Origin: JBBRFH01 sp038224615
GTDB taxonomy: Bacteria; Planctomycetota; Phycisphaerae; Tepidisphaerales; Tepidisphaeraceae
Reading direction: 5' to 3'
NCBI GenBank assembly: GCA_038224615.1
Contig: JBBRFH010000033.1
Location: 1-18,382, forward strand
Length of the DNA: 18,382 bases
The translations under genes and the position numbers were made by a program. This document shows, in pieces, positions 1 to 6,451 of this stretch (position 1 is the stretch's first letter; the number at the start of each line of letters is the position of its first letter). The notes under the pieces were generated by a model. That model was given only the letters and a program-made list of their open reading frames with translations, searched no databases and was not told the origin of the DNA.

Positions 1-911
1 GAGGCGGTACTCTTCTGATCGATCTTCTCGACCGGCGGTTTCGTCTCCGGTGCCGCAGACGGCGGGCCGTCGGGTCGGCGCGGCGGCATCAGCTCCAGCA
101 GCTTCCGCTGCTGCTCGGCCGTCAGCACATCACGCAGTTTCCCGCGCACGTCGGTGAACACCTCACGGGCCTTGTCACGCAACCCGTCGAGGTTGCCGGC
201 GGCGTCCTCACGCAGCTTGATGAGCTGTTTGGACGCGTCGGCGAGAATCGCTTCGACCTTCTTGTCCTGGTCGGGCGTGAGCTCGAGCTTGTCGAGGTTC
301 TCGCGCAGCCGATCGATCATCACGCCCCGTCCGGCGCCGGCGGGCGGCAACTGGGCGCTGGGCTCGGTGCTCGGAGCGGCGTTCGGGCGGTCGACCTTCC
401 TCTCCCCCTGCTTGGCGCCGTCGCGAAGATTCTGGAGCTTCTCGCGCAGCTTGGTTTTCTGTTCGTCGGTGAGGATCGCTTCGAGCTTCCCGCGCACTTC
501 GGTCAACGCTTCGTTGATCCGCTCACGGCGATCCTGCGGGGAAAGATCCTTAAGCTGGCCGCGAAGTTCCTGCAGCTTGGCGCGGATTTTTTCGCGAATC
601 GGCTTGAGTTGTTCCTTCTGCTCGGGCGCGAGATTGAGTTCGGCGATGGCGTCCTCGAGCCGCTGCCGCATGGCGCCGCCCCCGGCACCGGGATCGCGGG
701 CCTTGCGACGCTCACCGCCCGCTTCGGCGCGACGGGCACCTTCGCCGGCCTCGGGTCGATTGCCGGCGCGGGCGGCGCGCTCGCGGCGCTGATCCGCATC
801 CGGCCGGGCGGCTTTTTGGTCGGCGGCCCGGACGGTTCCGGCGAGACATAGGAGCACTGCCGCGATCGTCAGCCAGCGGATGAACGCGACTCGTGAATTG
901 CCTTCAGTCAT
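1..911 (-). CDS. Exported LTxxQ-like protein with two tandem helical domains (partial, 3' end off window)
   Basis: Reading the minus strand from ATG at 911 gives 303 codons with no stop to the window edge, so the C-terminus is missing. An AGGAA ribosome site (917-921) lies 5 nt upstream. Residues 11-30 form a hydrophobic signal segment ending in VRAA, so the protein should be exported. The rest is highly charged and helical. Two homologous blocks (about 81-166 and 199-275) each begin with an arginine-leucine helix, carry an LTxxQ-like motif (LAPEQ at 94-98, LTPDQ at 211-215) and end with a VRGKL segment and a second such motif (LTDEQ at 148-152, LTAEQ at 263-267). This resembles the periplasmic Spy/CpxP LTxxQ family, whose members act as chaperones or envelope-stress sensors, but is about twice as long. 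Between and after the blocks are Pro/Ala-rich linkers. The CoaB-like gene ends 45 nt upstream on the same strand. The exact function is unknown. Confidence 0.8.
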   Translation of the reverse strand, partial: MTEGNSRVAFIRWLTIAAVLLCLAGTVRAADQKAARPDADQRRERAARAGNRPEAGEGARRAEAGGERRKARDPGAGGGAMRQRLEDAIAELNLAPEQKEQLKPIREKIRAKLQELRGQLKDLSPQDRRERINEALTEVRGKLEAILTDEQKTKLREKLQNLRDGAKQGERKVDRPNAAPSTEPSAQLPPAGAGRGVMIDRLRENLDKLELTPDQDKKVEAILADASKQLIKLREDAAGNLDGLRDKAREVFTDVRGKLRDVLTAEQQRKLLELMPPRRPDGPPSAAPETKPPVEKIDQKSTA

Positions 912-956
912 GATCGTTCCTGCCTTTCATGCCAGCAAAACGACCGACCCCGGGGA

Positions 957-1661
957 TTATTCCTTCGCCGCGCCAGTTGCCAGCCCAGCGGCGACGGCAG
1001 CGAGGTCAGCGCGGGCGACCCACCGTGCCCCGGCTTCGGACAGCAAATACGCCCCCGGGCGCTCGCCGGTGACCATTTCCAGCGTGTTGGCGATCAGATA
1101 CTCCGCCGCGCTTGCCCGCCGCGACCGCTGGCCGATCTCGATCAGTTGCTCGGGGGAGATGCCGACTTCCAGCTTGAACTTCACGAGCAAATTCTTGTAC
1201 CCCCACGCTGCGCGGAAGCAGTCGATGATTTTCCTCGTTCGCGTGCCGACGATGGCGATCCGCTCGTGGTCGCTCTTGACCTTCCCCGCCTGCGCGTCGC
1301 GGACGGTCCACTGCTCGGTCCCGTCGTCGCCTGGCTTGCGGTCGAGCACCGCGTACACCCGCTGCGGCGCGTAGTCGGCGACGGCGGCAGTCATGTAGAT
1401 CGCGTCGTAGGTGTTGCGCTGGACCAAGTCTCCGAGCAGCGCCAGCAGATCGGCATGCGAACGGAATGCGTGCGGCGTCATGCCGAGCTGTGCGCCTTCG
1501 TCGCGGTGCTGCGGCGTGCTGGTAACGAGGTCGACGTCTCCCACCTTCTTTAGTTCGCGCGCGATCGAGAAGCCGGTGTTGCCGGTGAAAATGTTCCCCC
1601 AGTCGCGCACGCGATCGATCATCTCACGCGTGTTGCCGGCAGTGACGAGGTAACGAGGCAT
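957..1661 (-). CDS. coaB: Phosphopantothenoylcysteine synthetase (CoaB)-like protein, stand-alone
   Basis: This protein of 234 residues resembles the C-terminal CoaB half of the Dfp/CoaBC flavoprotein, which ligates cysteine to phosphopantothenate in coenzyme A synthesis. Visible family signatures are LVTAGNTRE (residues 5-13, nucleotide-binding loop), GNTGFSIA (27-34, matching the usual SSGxMGxALA turn), TAAVADYAP (91-99) and a C-terminal VKFKLE...YLIANTLEM block. The flavin-dependent decarboxylase half (CoaC) is absent, so the decarboxylase would have to be encoded elsewhere. The start is uncertain: ATG at 1661 places the beta strand RYLVTAG right at the N-terminus; ATG at 1670 is equally possible; an upstream ATG at 1721 would run into a dispersed repeat and is unlikely. 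No strong ribosome site is visible. It may be co-transcribed with the downstream LTxxQ gene. It could be a CoaB paralogue with a changed substrate. Confidence 0.75.
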   Translation of the reverse strand: MPRYLVTAGNTREMIDRVRDWGNIFTGNTGFSIARELKKVGDVDLVTSTPQHRDEGAQLGMTPHAFRSHADLLALLGDLVQRNTYDAIYMTAAVADYAPQRVYAVLDRKPGDDGTEQWTVRDAQAGKVKSDHERIAIVGTRTRKIIDCFRAAWGYKNLLVKFKLEVGISPEQLIEIGQRSRRASAAEYLIANTLEMVTGERPGAYLLSEAGARWVARADLAAVAAGLATGAAKE

Positions 1662-1711
1662 GCGGAGCATGATAGCAGTGGAAGGACCGTTCGGCGTCGT
1701 CATCTCAACCC

Positions 1712-1873
1712 GCGCTGTCATCCTGAACGCAGTGAAGGATCTACTGGCGGCGGCGAGGCGCGATAGTCTACCGGCGCGACTTGCGGCGGCGGCTCACTCA
1801 CACTCGGTTCCTGCACACCGTTCGGGCCTGGTCGCGGCGAGAAGATCCTTCACTGCGTTCAGGATGACAGCGC
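1712..1873. repeat. Dispersed palindromic repeat, copy A (GTCATCCTGAACG... type)
   Basis: A perfect 31-bp inverted repeat: the left arm spans 1712-1742 and the right arm 1843-1873, with 100 nt between. The arms contain the core GTCATCCTGAACGCAGTGAA followed by GGATCT. This core resembles a repeat found in intergenic DNA of many unrelated bacteria, where it often yields spurious short ORFs. A second, more diverged copy lies at 15182-15290. The element sits upstream of the coaB-like gene and could form a long stem in RNA. No transposase or target-site duplication is visible. Confidence 0.8.
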
Positions 1874-1932
1874 TGCACGCGCTGACAGAGCGGGATTAGA
1901 TGCCGCGGGGGCGTGATACACCCTCCGGTAAA

Positions 1933-1989
1933 CGCGGAAAACACAGAAAGGAGAAATCCTTTCGGACTCTCCTCTCTGCGCTCTCCGCA
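1933..1989. repeat. Imperfect inverted repeat (CGCGGAAAACACAGAAAGGAGA type)
   Basis: The left arm at 1933-1954 and right arm at 1968-1989 match at 17 of 22 positions when one is reverse-complemented, with a 13-nt loop. It resembles the widespread purine-rich 'CACAGAGA' intergenic repeats. It lies just downstream of the minus-strand TadG-like gene, so it may also act as a transcript-end hairpin. Nothing else is seen in the 1874-2036 gap. Confidence 0.5.
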
Positions 1990-2036
1990 TCTCTACGGTG
2001 ATTTTGTTTGGCGTTGCCGGGCGGGAATCGTAGGTC

Positions 2037-3266
2037 TTACTTGACGGTGACCACCCCGCCGAGTTTGGTGGCCATTGTGGTGCGAAGGCCGACGTTGTTG
2101 TTCCACTCGTACCCGTCCCAGTTGGCGAGGTAGAAGCGGGTGGCCCCTGCGGGGACGACGAAACGCTGGGCCTCGCCGTTGGCGCGCTTGCCGTCGCCGA
2201 TAAAGAAGACCTGCCCGACCTTCGGCTTCAATTCAGAAAAATCACGCGACGAGTCGGTCCGGAAATCAAGGGTTTCCGGCGTGCTTCGCGTGCGCGGGTC
2301 GGCATCGGTCAGGAACACGCCGACCAGGGCATTGATCGGGGCGTACAGGTTGCTCTTGCAGAGTTCGCCGCTGTTGGTGGTGGTGTCGTTGCCGGTCATC
2401 CAGTCAAGATTGCCGTCGGGGTTGTAGCGGGCGGCCCACTGCGAGTCGTTATTGGCGCCGCCGCTGATGTTGTCGAAGCTCAGGGTTTCGCCGGGCTTGA
2501 ACGAGAGGCTGGTCGCATCAATCGGCGACTGGGTGGGCGCGCGGTCCGGGCTGTTGTGGGGATTGTTCAGACTGCTCATCGTGCCGTTGGGCATGCCGGC
2601 AAGGTACGGGCTGGCGGTGGCGGGCACGTCGTACCTGATCTGCACCGGGGCCTTGAGCATCGCGATCGCTTCTTCGTTCACGTCACAGCTCTTGAAGCCG
2701 ATCGCCTGGGCAAAGATCGTCGGGATCGGATTGCCGCGGGCTGCGGTGCGGCGGGCGATCACGCGGACGGCGTTCGGGCTGTTGTAGGTTTGCACGAACG
2801 ATTTGGTCGACGCCGTCCACACACCGATCTGGATGTCCTGCGCGGCGTTGAGCGTGAGGTACTTGCCGTCAACCTTGTTCTGCGCGCCCGCGGCGACCGC
2901 CGAGGCGATGGCGCTGGTCGAGCCGTTGGGCAGCATCATCGCGCCATAGCGGGCGGCGGCGGTGGCAGCGGTACGGGCCTCGGTCTTGGCAACCTGGACG
3001 CGGCCGTAATCGACGGCAAACGAAGCGAAGCCGAACATCGCCCCCATCACCGTAATCGCATACGCCATCGAAACACCGCGACGACCGTTCTTACGCTTGA
3101 TGGAAACGACAAGTGCCATACGATTACGATGAACCAAAAACAGCGCGATGTCGGCTAATTCCGCGCCGATTCGTCGCAGGGCGCGCGAACCTGGGAAACC
3201 TGTGTCGGGCACACCCGGCAAAAATAGCTCACTCGTCTGCCTGTAACGCGCATAGCGAATAGTCAT
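2037..3266 (-). CDS. TadG-like pilin/adhesin with C-terminal LecA-like lectin domain (copy 1)
   Basis: A protein of 409 residues if it starts at ATG 3266, which is preceded by AGGAGGTG with 5-nt spacing. An internal ATG at 3119 would give a pilin-like N-terminus but has no ribosome site. A basic stretch (KRKNGRR, about residues 57-63) precedes one membrane segment (about 66-85), then AVDYGRVQVAKTEARTAA, the usual TadE/TadG layout: a single N-terminal anchor followed by a helix, with the body outside the cytoplasm. A second block (about 150-200) carries GVWTAS and NAVRVIARRTAARGNPIP. The C-terminal 150 residues resemble the calcium-dependent lectin LecA (PA-IL): GGANND, INALVGVFL, FFIGDG, VVPAGATR, then DGYEWNNNVG, matching the Asp and Asn-Asn calcium ligands of LecA. 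A close paralogue lies at 8651-9946. Likely role: surface-exposed, carbohydrate-binding pilus-associated protein (inference). Confidence 0.75.
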   Translation of the reverse strand: MTIRYARYRQTSELFLPGVPDTGFPGSRALRRIGAELADIALFLVHRNRMALVVSIKRKNGRRGVSMAYAITVMGAMFGFASFAVDYGRVQVAKTEARTAATAAARYGAMMLPNGSTSAIASAVAAGAQNKVDGKYLTLNAAQDIQIGVWTASTKSFVQTYNSPNAVRVIARRTAARGNPIPTIFAQAIGFKSCDVNEEAIAMLKAPVQIRYDVPATASPYLAGMPNGTMSSLNNPHNSPDRAPTQSPIDATSLSFKPGETLSFDNISGGANNDSQWAARYNPDGNLDWMTGNDTTTNSGELCKSNLYAPINALVGVFLTDADPRTRSTPETLDFRTDSSRDFSELKPKVGQVFFIGDGKRANGEAQRFVVPAGATRFYLANWDGYEWNNNVGLRTTMATKLGGVVTVK

Positions 3267-3270
3267 TTCC

Positions 3271-3280
3271 CACCTCCTCC
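3271..3280 (-). promoter_or_regulatory. Strong Shine-Dalgarno deciding the start of TadG-like copy 1
   Basis: On the minus strand this reads GGAGGAGGTG, containing the complete anti-Shine-Dalgarno complement AGGAGGTG, and lies just upstream of ATG 3266. It argues for the longer N-terminus over the internal ATG at 3119. It is the best ribosome site in the window. Confidence 0.7.
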
Positions 3281-3312
3281 GCTGAATCGCCCTATTCACG
3301 GATGTAGATGTG

Positions 3313-3383
3313 AACCACAGATTACGCAGAGAAATGCCAAGATCGCTGAGACGGCCTTTTCATAATCTGCGTAATCTGCGGTT
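3313..3383. repeat. Dispersed palindromic repeat (AACCACAGATTACGCAGA type)
   Basis: Inverted arms at 3313-3330 and 3366-3383 match at 17 of 18 positions, with a 35-nt loop. The arm sequence AACCACAGATTACGCAGA belongs to a repeat type seen scattered between genes in many bacteria. It occupies the divergent region between the TadG-like gene (minus) and the ZnuA-like lipoprotein (plus), so it may affect transcription in either direction. The remaining bases between 3384 and 3469 show no clear promoter consensus. Confidence 0.75.
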
Positions 3384-3469
3384 TCCTTTGTCTCTGAGGC
3401 AAAACGCGATGAAGGGGAGAAACCAGACGCGACTTTGCTGATCGGCGTTATCGGACTACCCTGCGGTGC

Positions 3470-4327
3470 GTGCGATCCTTCTGGTTGTTCATTTTCGTGC
3501 TGATTGCGGCGTCGTGCGGGCAGCGCGCGACGACCGCGCCGACGACCCGGCAGCTCGCCGTCTTCGCGTCGACGTTTCCACTGGCGGATTTGGCGCGGCA
3601 GGTGGGCGGGGTGGACGTGCGCGTCGATTGGCTGATCGACCTGGGTGATCCGCTCACCGGCTTCGTGCCGACGCCGCGCGAGCGAGAGCGGATGATTACC
3701 ACCGAACTGATCCTCCTCGACGGCCCGCGCCGGACCGAAGGGTGGGCGCAGCAGGAATTGTTGCGAATGCAGGCGACCGGTCGCGTGGCGTCTCTGGAGG
3801 ATCTCGCCGTCTCGCACACAATGCCCTCGGCGGGCCTGCTGCAACTCGACCCGGTGGCGGCGAAGGCGTTCGTCGCGGTGCTGGCGGAAAAGTTCGGCGA
3901 ACTCCTGCCCGCGAAGAAGGCGTATTTCACCGACCGCGCACGCCGGTTCACCGCCGAACTGGACGCGGTGCTCCGCGCCCATCCCAACCGCGTCTTCGGC
4001 CGCGGGCGGGTGATCGTGCTGGACGAGACGCTGGCACCGCTGCTCGATCGTTTTTCGATCGGTCATGTGCGCGTCGACGCCGACGCGCTTCGTCTGAGCG
4101 ATCGCGACGCCGCCGTCATCCGCGCCAAGGCGCAGCAGGACGGTGCCAAGGTGCTGCTGGTCCCGTTCGACACGCCGCCGGGCACGATCACCGACATCCA
4201 GGCGCGAACCAGCCTGCGCGTGGTGACCATCGACCCGCTTGGCTTCCCTAATTTCGAGGGCCACTCCACCTACATCGAAGTGCTCACTTACAACCTCGAT
4301 CAGCTAAAGCTCGCGACCACCGATTAA
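3470..4327 (+). CDS. ZnuA/TroA-family substrate-binding lipoprotein lacking the canonical His ligands
   Basis: 285 residues from a GTG start at 3470. The N-terminus has a hydrophobic signal and a lipobox-like AASC with lipidated Cys16, so it should be anchored outside the inner membrane. The fold matches cluster A-I metal-binding proteins of ABC importers (ZnuA, TroA): beta strand LAVFASTFPLADLARQVGG, the FVPTPRE motif (65-71), LLQLDPVAAKAF (123-134), VIVLDETLAPLLDRF (181-195) and TIDPLG (253-258). In zinc or manganese binders these places hold histidines (PHxYEPTP, HxWLDP, SHxAF). Here the corresponding residues are non-histidine, Leu123 and Asp185 in the latter two; the final acidic residue (Asp255) is kept. 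The histidine-rich loop typical of ZnuA is also missing. No ABC importer permease or ATPase is adjacent. It may bind another ligand or act in a non-transport role. The gene is followed by an intrinsic terminator and appears monocistronic. There is no clear ribosome site. Confidence 0.75.
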   Translation: MRSFWLFIFVLIAASCGQRATTAPTTRQLAVFASTFPLADLARQVGGVDVRVDWLIDLGDPLTGFVPTPRERERMITTELILLDGPRRTEGWAQQELLRMQATGRVASLEDLAVSHTMPSAGLLQLDPVAAKAFVAVLAEKFGELLPAKKAYFTDRARRFTAELDAVLRAHPNRVFGRGRVIVLDETLAPLLDRFSIGHVRVDADALRLSDRDAAVIRAKAQQDGAKVLLVPFDTPPGTITDIQARTSLRVVTIDPLGFPNFEGHSTYIEVLTYNLDQLKLATTD

Positions 4328-4333
4328 ACCGCG

Positions 4334-4368
4334 CCCGCCGCCCGCGCGTCGGCAGGCGGGGTTTTTTT
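4334..4368 (+). terminator. Rho-independent terminator after the ZnuA-like gene
   Basis: The stem CCCGCC (4334-4339) pairs with GGCGGG (4355-4360) around a GC-rich loop and is followed at once by a run of seven T (4362-4368). It lies 7 nt after the stop codon of the lipoprotein gene. Confidence 0.85.
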
Positions 4369-4438
4369 CCTGTGATGTTGCGATTTGCCGCACACCCGTT
4401 AGCCTTTGCGACTTCGACTTGTGAGCCAACGCACAGCC

Positions 4439-6451
4439 ATGACCCGATCCCAAGCGGCGGAGCCGCGCGGCGACGCCGATCAAAAGCCAGCCGCGGTCTC
4501 GCTGACGTCGCACGCCGTCACGAACCGCACCCTCCTCCTCTGGATGTTCCAGTTCCTCAAACCGGTGCGGAACTACGCCCTCTTTGCCGCCGTGCTTCTG
4601 GCGACGGCGATCTTCGTCGAGGTGTACGCGCTCAAGCTCACCGGCGACGTCATCAACTACGTCAGCCACCTGCAGACCAGCTTCGCCGGCACCACCACGC
4701 ACCTCCGCGACTGGTTCTTCCATGCCGGCGAGGCGCTGCTGCTGCGCTACAAGCTCCTGCTGCTGTTCGTGTTCGTCGCCGCCATGGCGATCCTGCGCTA
4801 CGCGCGCGAGGTTGCCAACAACCGGATGAGCATGAACATGGTCTACATCATCCGCGAGGCGGTGTACGACAAGCTGCAGCGGGTGGGCTTCGGCTTCCAC
4901 GACGCCGTCAGCTCCGGCCAACTCATCAACCGCTCGCTGTCGGACCTGCAGAACGTCCGGGCGTTCGTGCAGTCGGCGGTGCTGACGACGCTGGACATCA
5001 TCCTGGCGGTGCTGTTCAACATCGTGCTGATCTTGAGCAAGAGCCCGTGGCTGGCGCTGCTGGCGCTGGTGCCGCTTCCGATCTGGACGGTCTACATCCT
5101 GCGCTTCAGCAGGAAGGTCCAGCCCGCGACCCGCGCCGTGCTCGATGCCGAAGACAAGGCCATCCAGGTCATCACCGAAAACATCGCCGGCGTACACGTG
5201 GTGAAGGCATTCGCCACCGAAGCGATGGAGATCGGCAAGTACGTCAAAGCCGCCGAGACGTTCCTCGATCGCGTGCTCCGGCGCGTGCGATTGTCGGCCA
5301 ACTTCCAGCCGGTCATCCGCGCGATCGCGTCGGCGAGCCACCTGTCGCTGTTCTTCGTCGCCGGGCTGCTCATCATCGTCTACACCCGCCGCGGCATCGT
5401 CGGCATGAGCGTCGGCGACCTGATGATCCTCGGCGGCGCGATGGGCGCGATCCTCGGACGCCTGCAGCAGGTCGCGACGATCAACGAGCAGTACCAGAAC
5501 GCCATCGTCTCGGCGCGGCGCCTGTTTGAAGTGCTCGACGCCAAGCCCACCGTCCCGGAGAGCGAAGCCCCGGTCATGCTGCCCAAGCGCAGCCCCGGCG
5601 AGGTCGTGTTCGACAACGTCCGCTTCGGCTACGACCCTGAAAAGCCCGTGCTGGAGGAGATTTCCTTCAAGGTGCGCGGCGGCTCGATCGTGGCGATCGT
5701 CGGGCCTACCGGCGCGGGCAAGACTACGCTGGTCAACCTCATCTCCCGCTTCTACGACCCGCAAGGCGGGCGAATCTGCATCGACGGCATCGACCTGCGC
5801 GACATGAAGCTCGCCAGCCTTCGCTCGCAGGTGAGCTTCGTCTTCCAGGAAACTTATCTCTTCAGCGACACCGTCAGCGCCAACATCGCCTATGGCCGGC
5901 CGGGCATCACCCAGGGGGAAATCGAGGCGGCGGCGCGGCTGGCGCAGGCGCACGATTTCATCGACGCGCTGCCGCAGAGCTATAACGCCATGCTCGGCGA
6001 GCGCGGCGCAAATCTGTCGGGCGGGCAGCGGCAGCGCCTGGCGATCGCCCGCGCCATCGTCACCGACCCGCGCGTGCTGATCCTCGACGATGCGACGGCG
6101 GCGGTCGACCCGGAGACCGAGGACCTCATCCGCCGCGGCATGCGGCTGACGCTGTTCGGGCGAACCACGTTCGTCATCGCCCATCGCATCAGCACCGTCA
6201 AAAGCGCCGACGTCGTCGTCGTCATCGAGCACGGGCGCGTGACGCAGATGGGCACGCACGAACAGCTCATGCAGCAGCACGGTCACTACCGCGACATCGC
6301 CACGGTGCAGTTGATGGGCGAAGAGCCGGCCAAGCCCGCGCTGGATAAACCCAGCCACATGGACCGCGTTCGCGACCCGCGCGTTGTCAACGCCGCCAAG
6401 AACCGCGCCGAGAAGAAGGCCGAAGCACAGGACATGGAGGAGGCGATCTGA
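4439..6451 (+). CDS. ABC exporter half-transporter, degenerate-site subunit of a heterodimer
   Basis: 670 residues from ATG 4439; a GTG at 4421 and a TTG at 4406 are in-frame alternatives, and no ribosome site decides between them. The order is ABC_membrane domain (about 35-345, six membrane segments), then ATPase domain: Walker A GPTGAGKTT (422-430), Q-loop Gln470, signature LSGGQ (526-530), Walker B VLILDD (546-551) and switch His582. The catalytic glutamate after Walker B is replaced by Asp551, as in the degenerate subunit of heterodimeric exporters such as TM287 or LmrC-type proteins. The partner gene starts within the last base of this stop codon, and its signature motif is altered in the matching way. 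The C-terminus has an extra charged tail of about 40 residues rich in Lys/Glu/Ala. It should sit in the inner membrane and export an unidentified, probably lipophilic substrate. Confidence 0.9.
   Translation: MTRSQAAEPRGDADQKPAAVSLTSHAVTNRTLLLWMFQFLKPVRNYALFAAVLLATAIFVEVYALKLTGDVINYVSHLQTSFAGTTTHLRDWFFHAGEALLLRYKLLLLFVFVAAMAILRYAREVANNRMSMNMVYIIREAVYDKLQRVGFGFHDAVSSGQLINRSLSDLQNVRAFVQSAVLTTLDIILAVLFNIVLILSKSPWLALLALVPLPIWTVYILRFSRKVQPATRAVLDAEDKAIQVITENIAGVHVVKAFATEAMEIGKYVKAAETFLDRVLRRVRLSANFQPVIRAIASASHLSLFFVAGLLIIVYTRRGIVGMSVGDLMILGGAMGAILGRLQQVATINEQYQNAIVSARRLFEVLDAKPTVPESEAPVMLPKRSPGEVVFDNVRFGYDPEKPVLEEISFKVRGGSIVAIVGPTGAGKTTLVNLISRFYDPQGGRICIDGIDLRDMKLASLRSQVSFVFQETYLFSDTVSANIAYGRPGITQGEIEAAARLAQAHDFIDALPQSYNAMLGERGANLSGGQRQRLAIARAIVTDPRVLILDDATAAVDPETEDLIRRGMRLTLFGRTTFVIAHRISTVKSADVVVVIEHGRVTQMGTHEQLMQQHGHYRDIATVQLMGEEPAKPALDKPSHMDRVRDPRVVNAAKNRAEKKAEAQDMEEAI
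6436..6443 (+). promoter_or_regulatory. Ribosome binding site of the second ABC subunit, inside the first gene
   Basis: GGAGGAGG lies 7 nt before ATG 6451. The stop TGA (6449-6451) and the start ATG share the A, so the two subunits are probably made in equal amounts by translational coupling. Confidence 0.8.

Noticed and set aside
3296..4264. A 322-codon minus-strand frame opposite the ZnuA-like gene
   Set aside because: His/Arg/Gln-rich antisense shadow; its C-terminal end is simply the translated palindromic repeat at 3313-3383.
4304..6358. A 684-codon minus-strand frame opposite the first ABC subunit
   Set aside because: An Asp/His/Arg-rich shadow of the ABC gene with no motif; the plus-strand frame contains every ABC signature.
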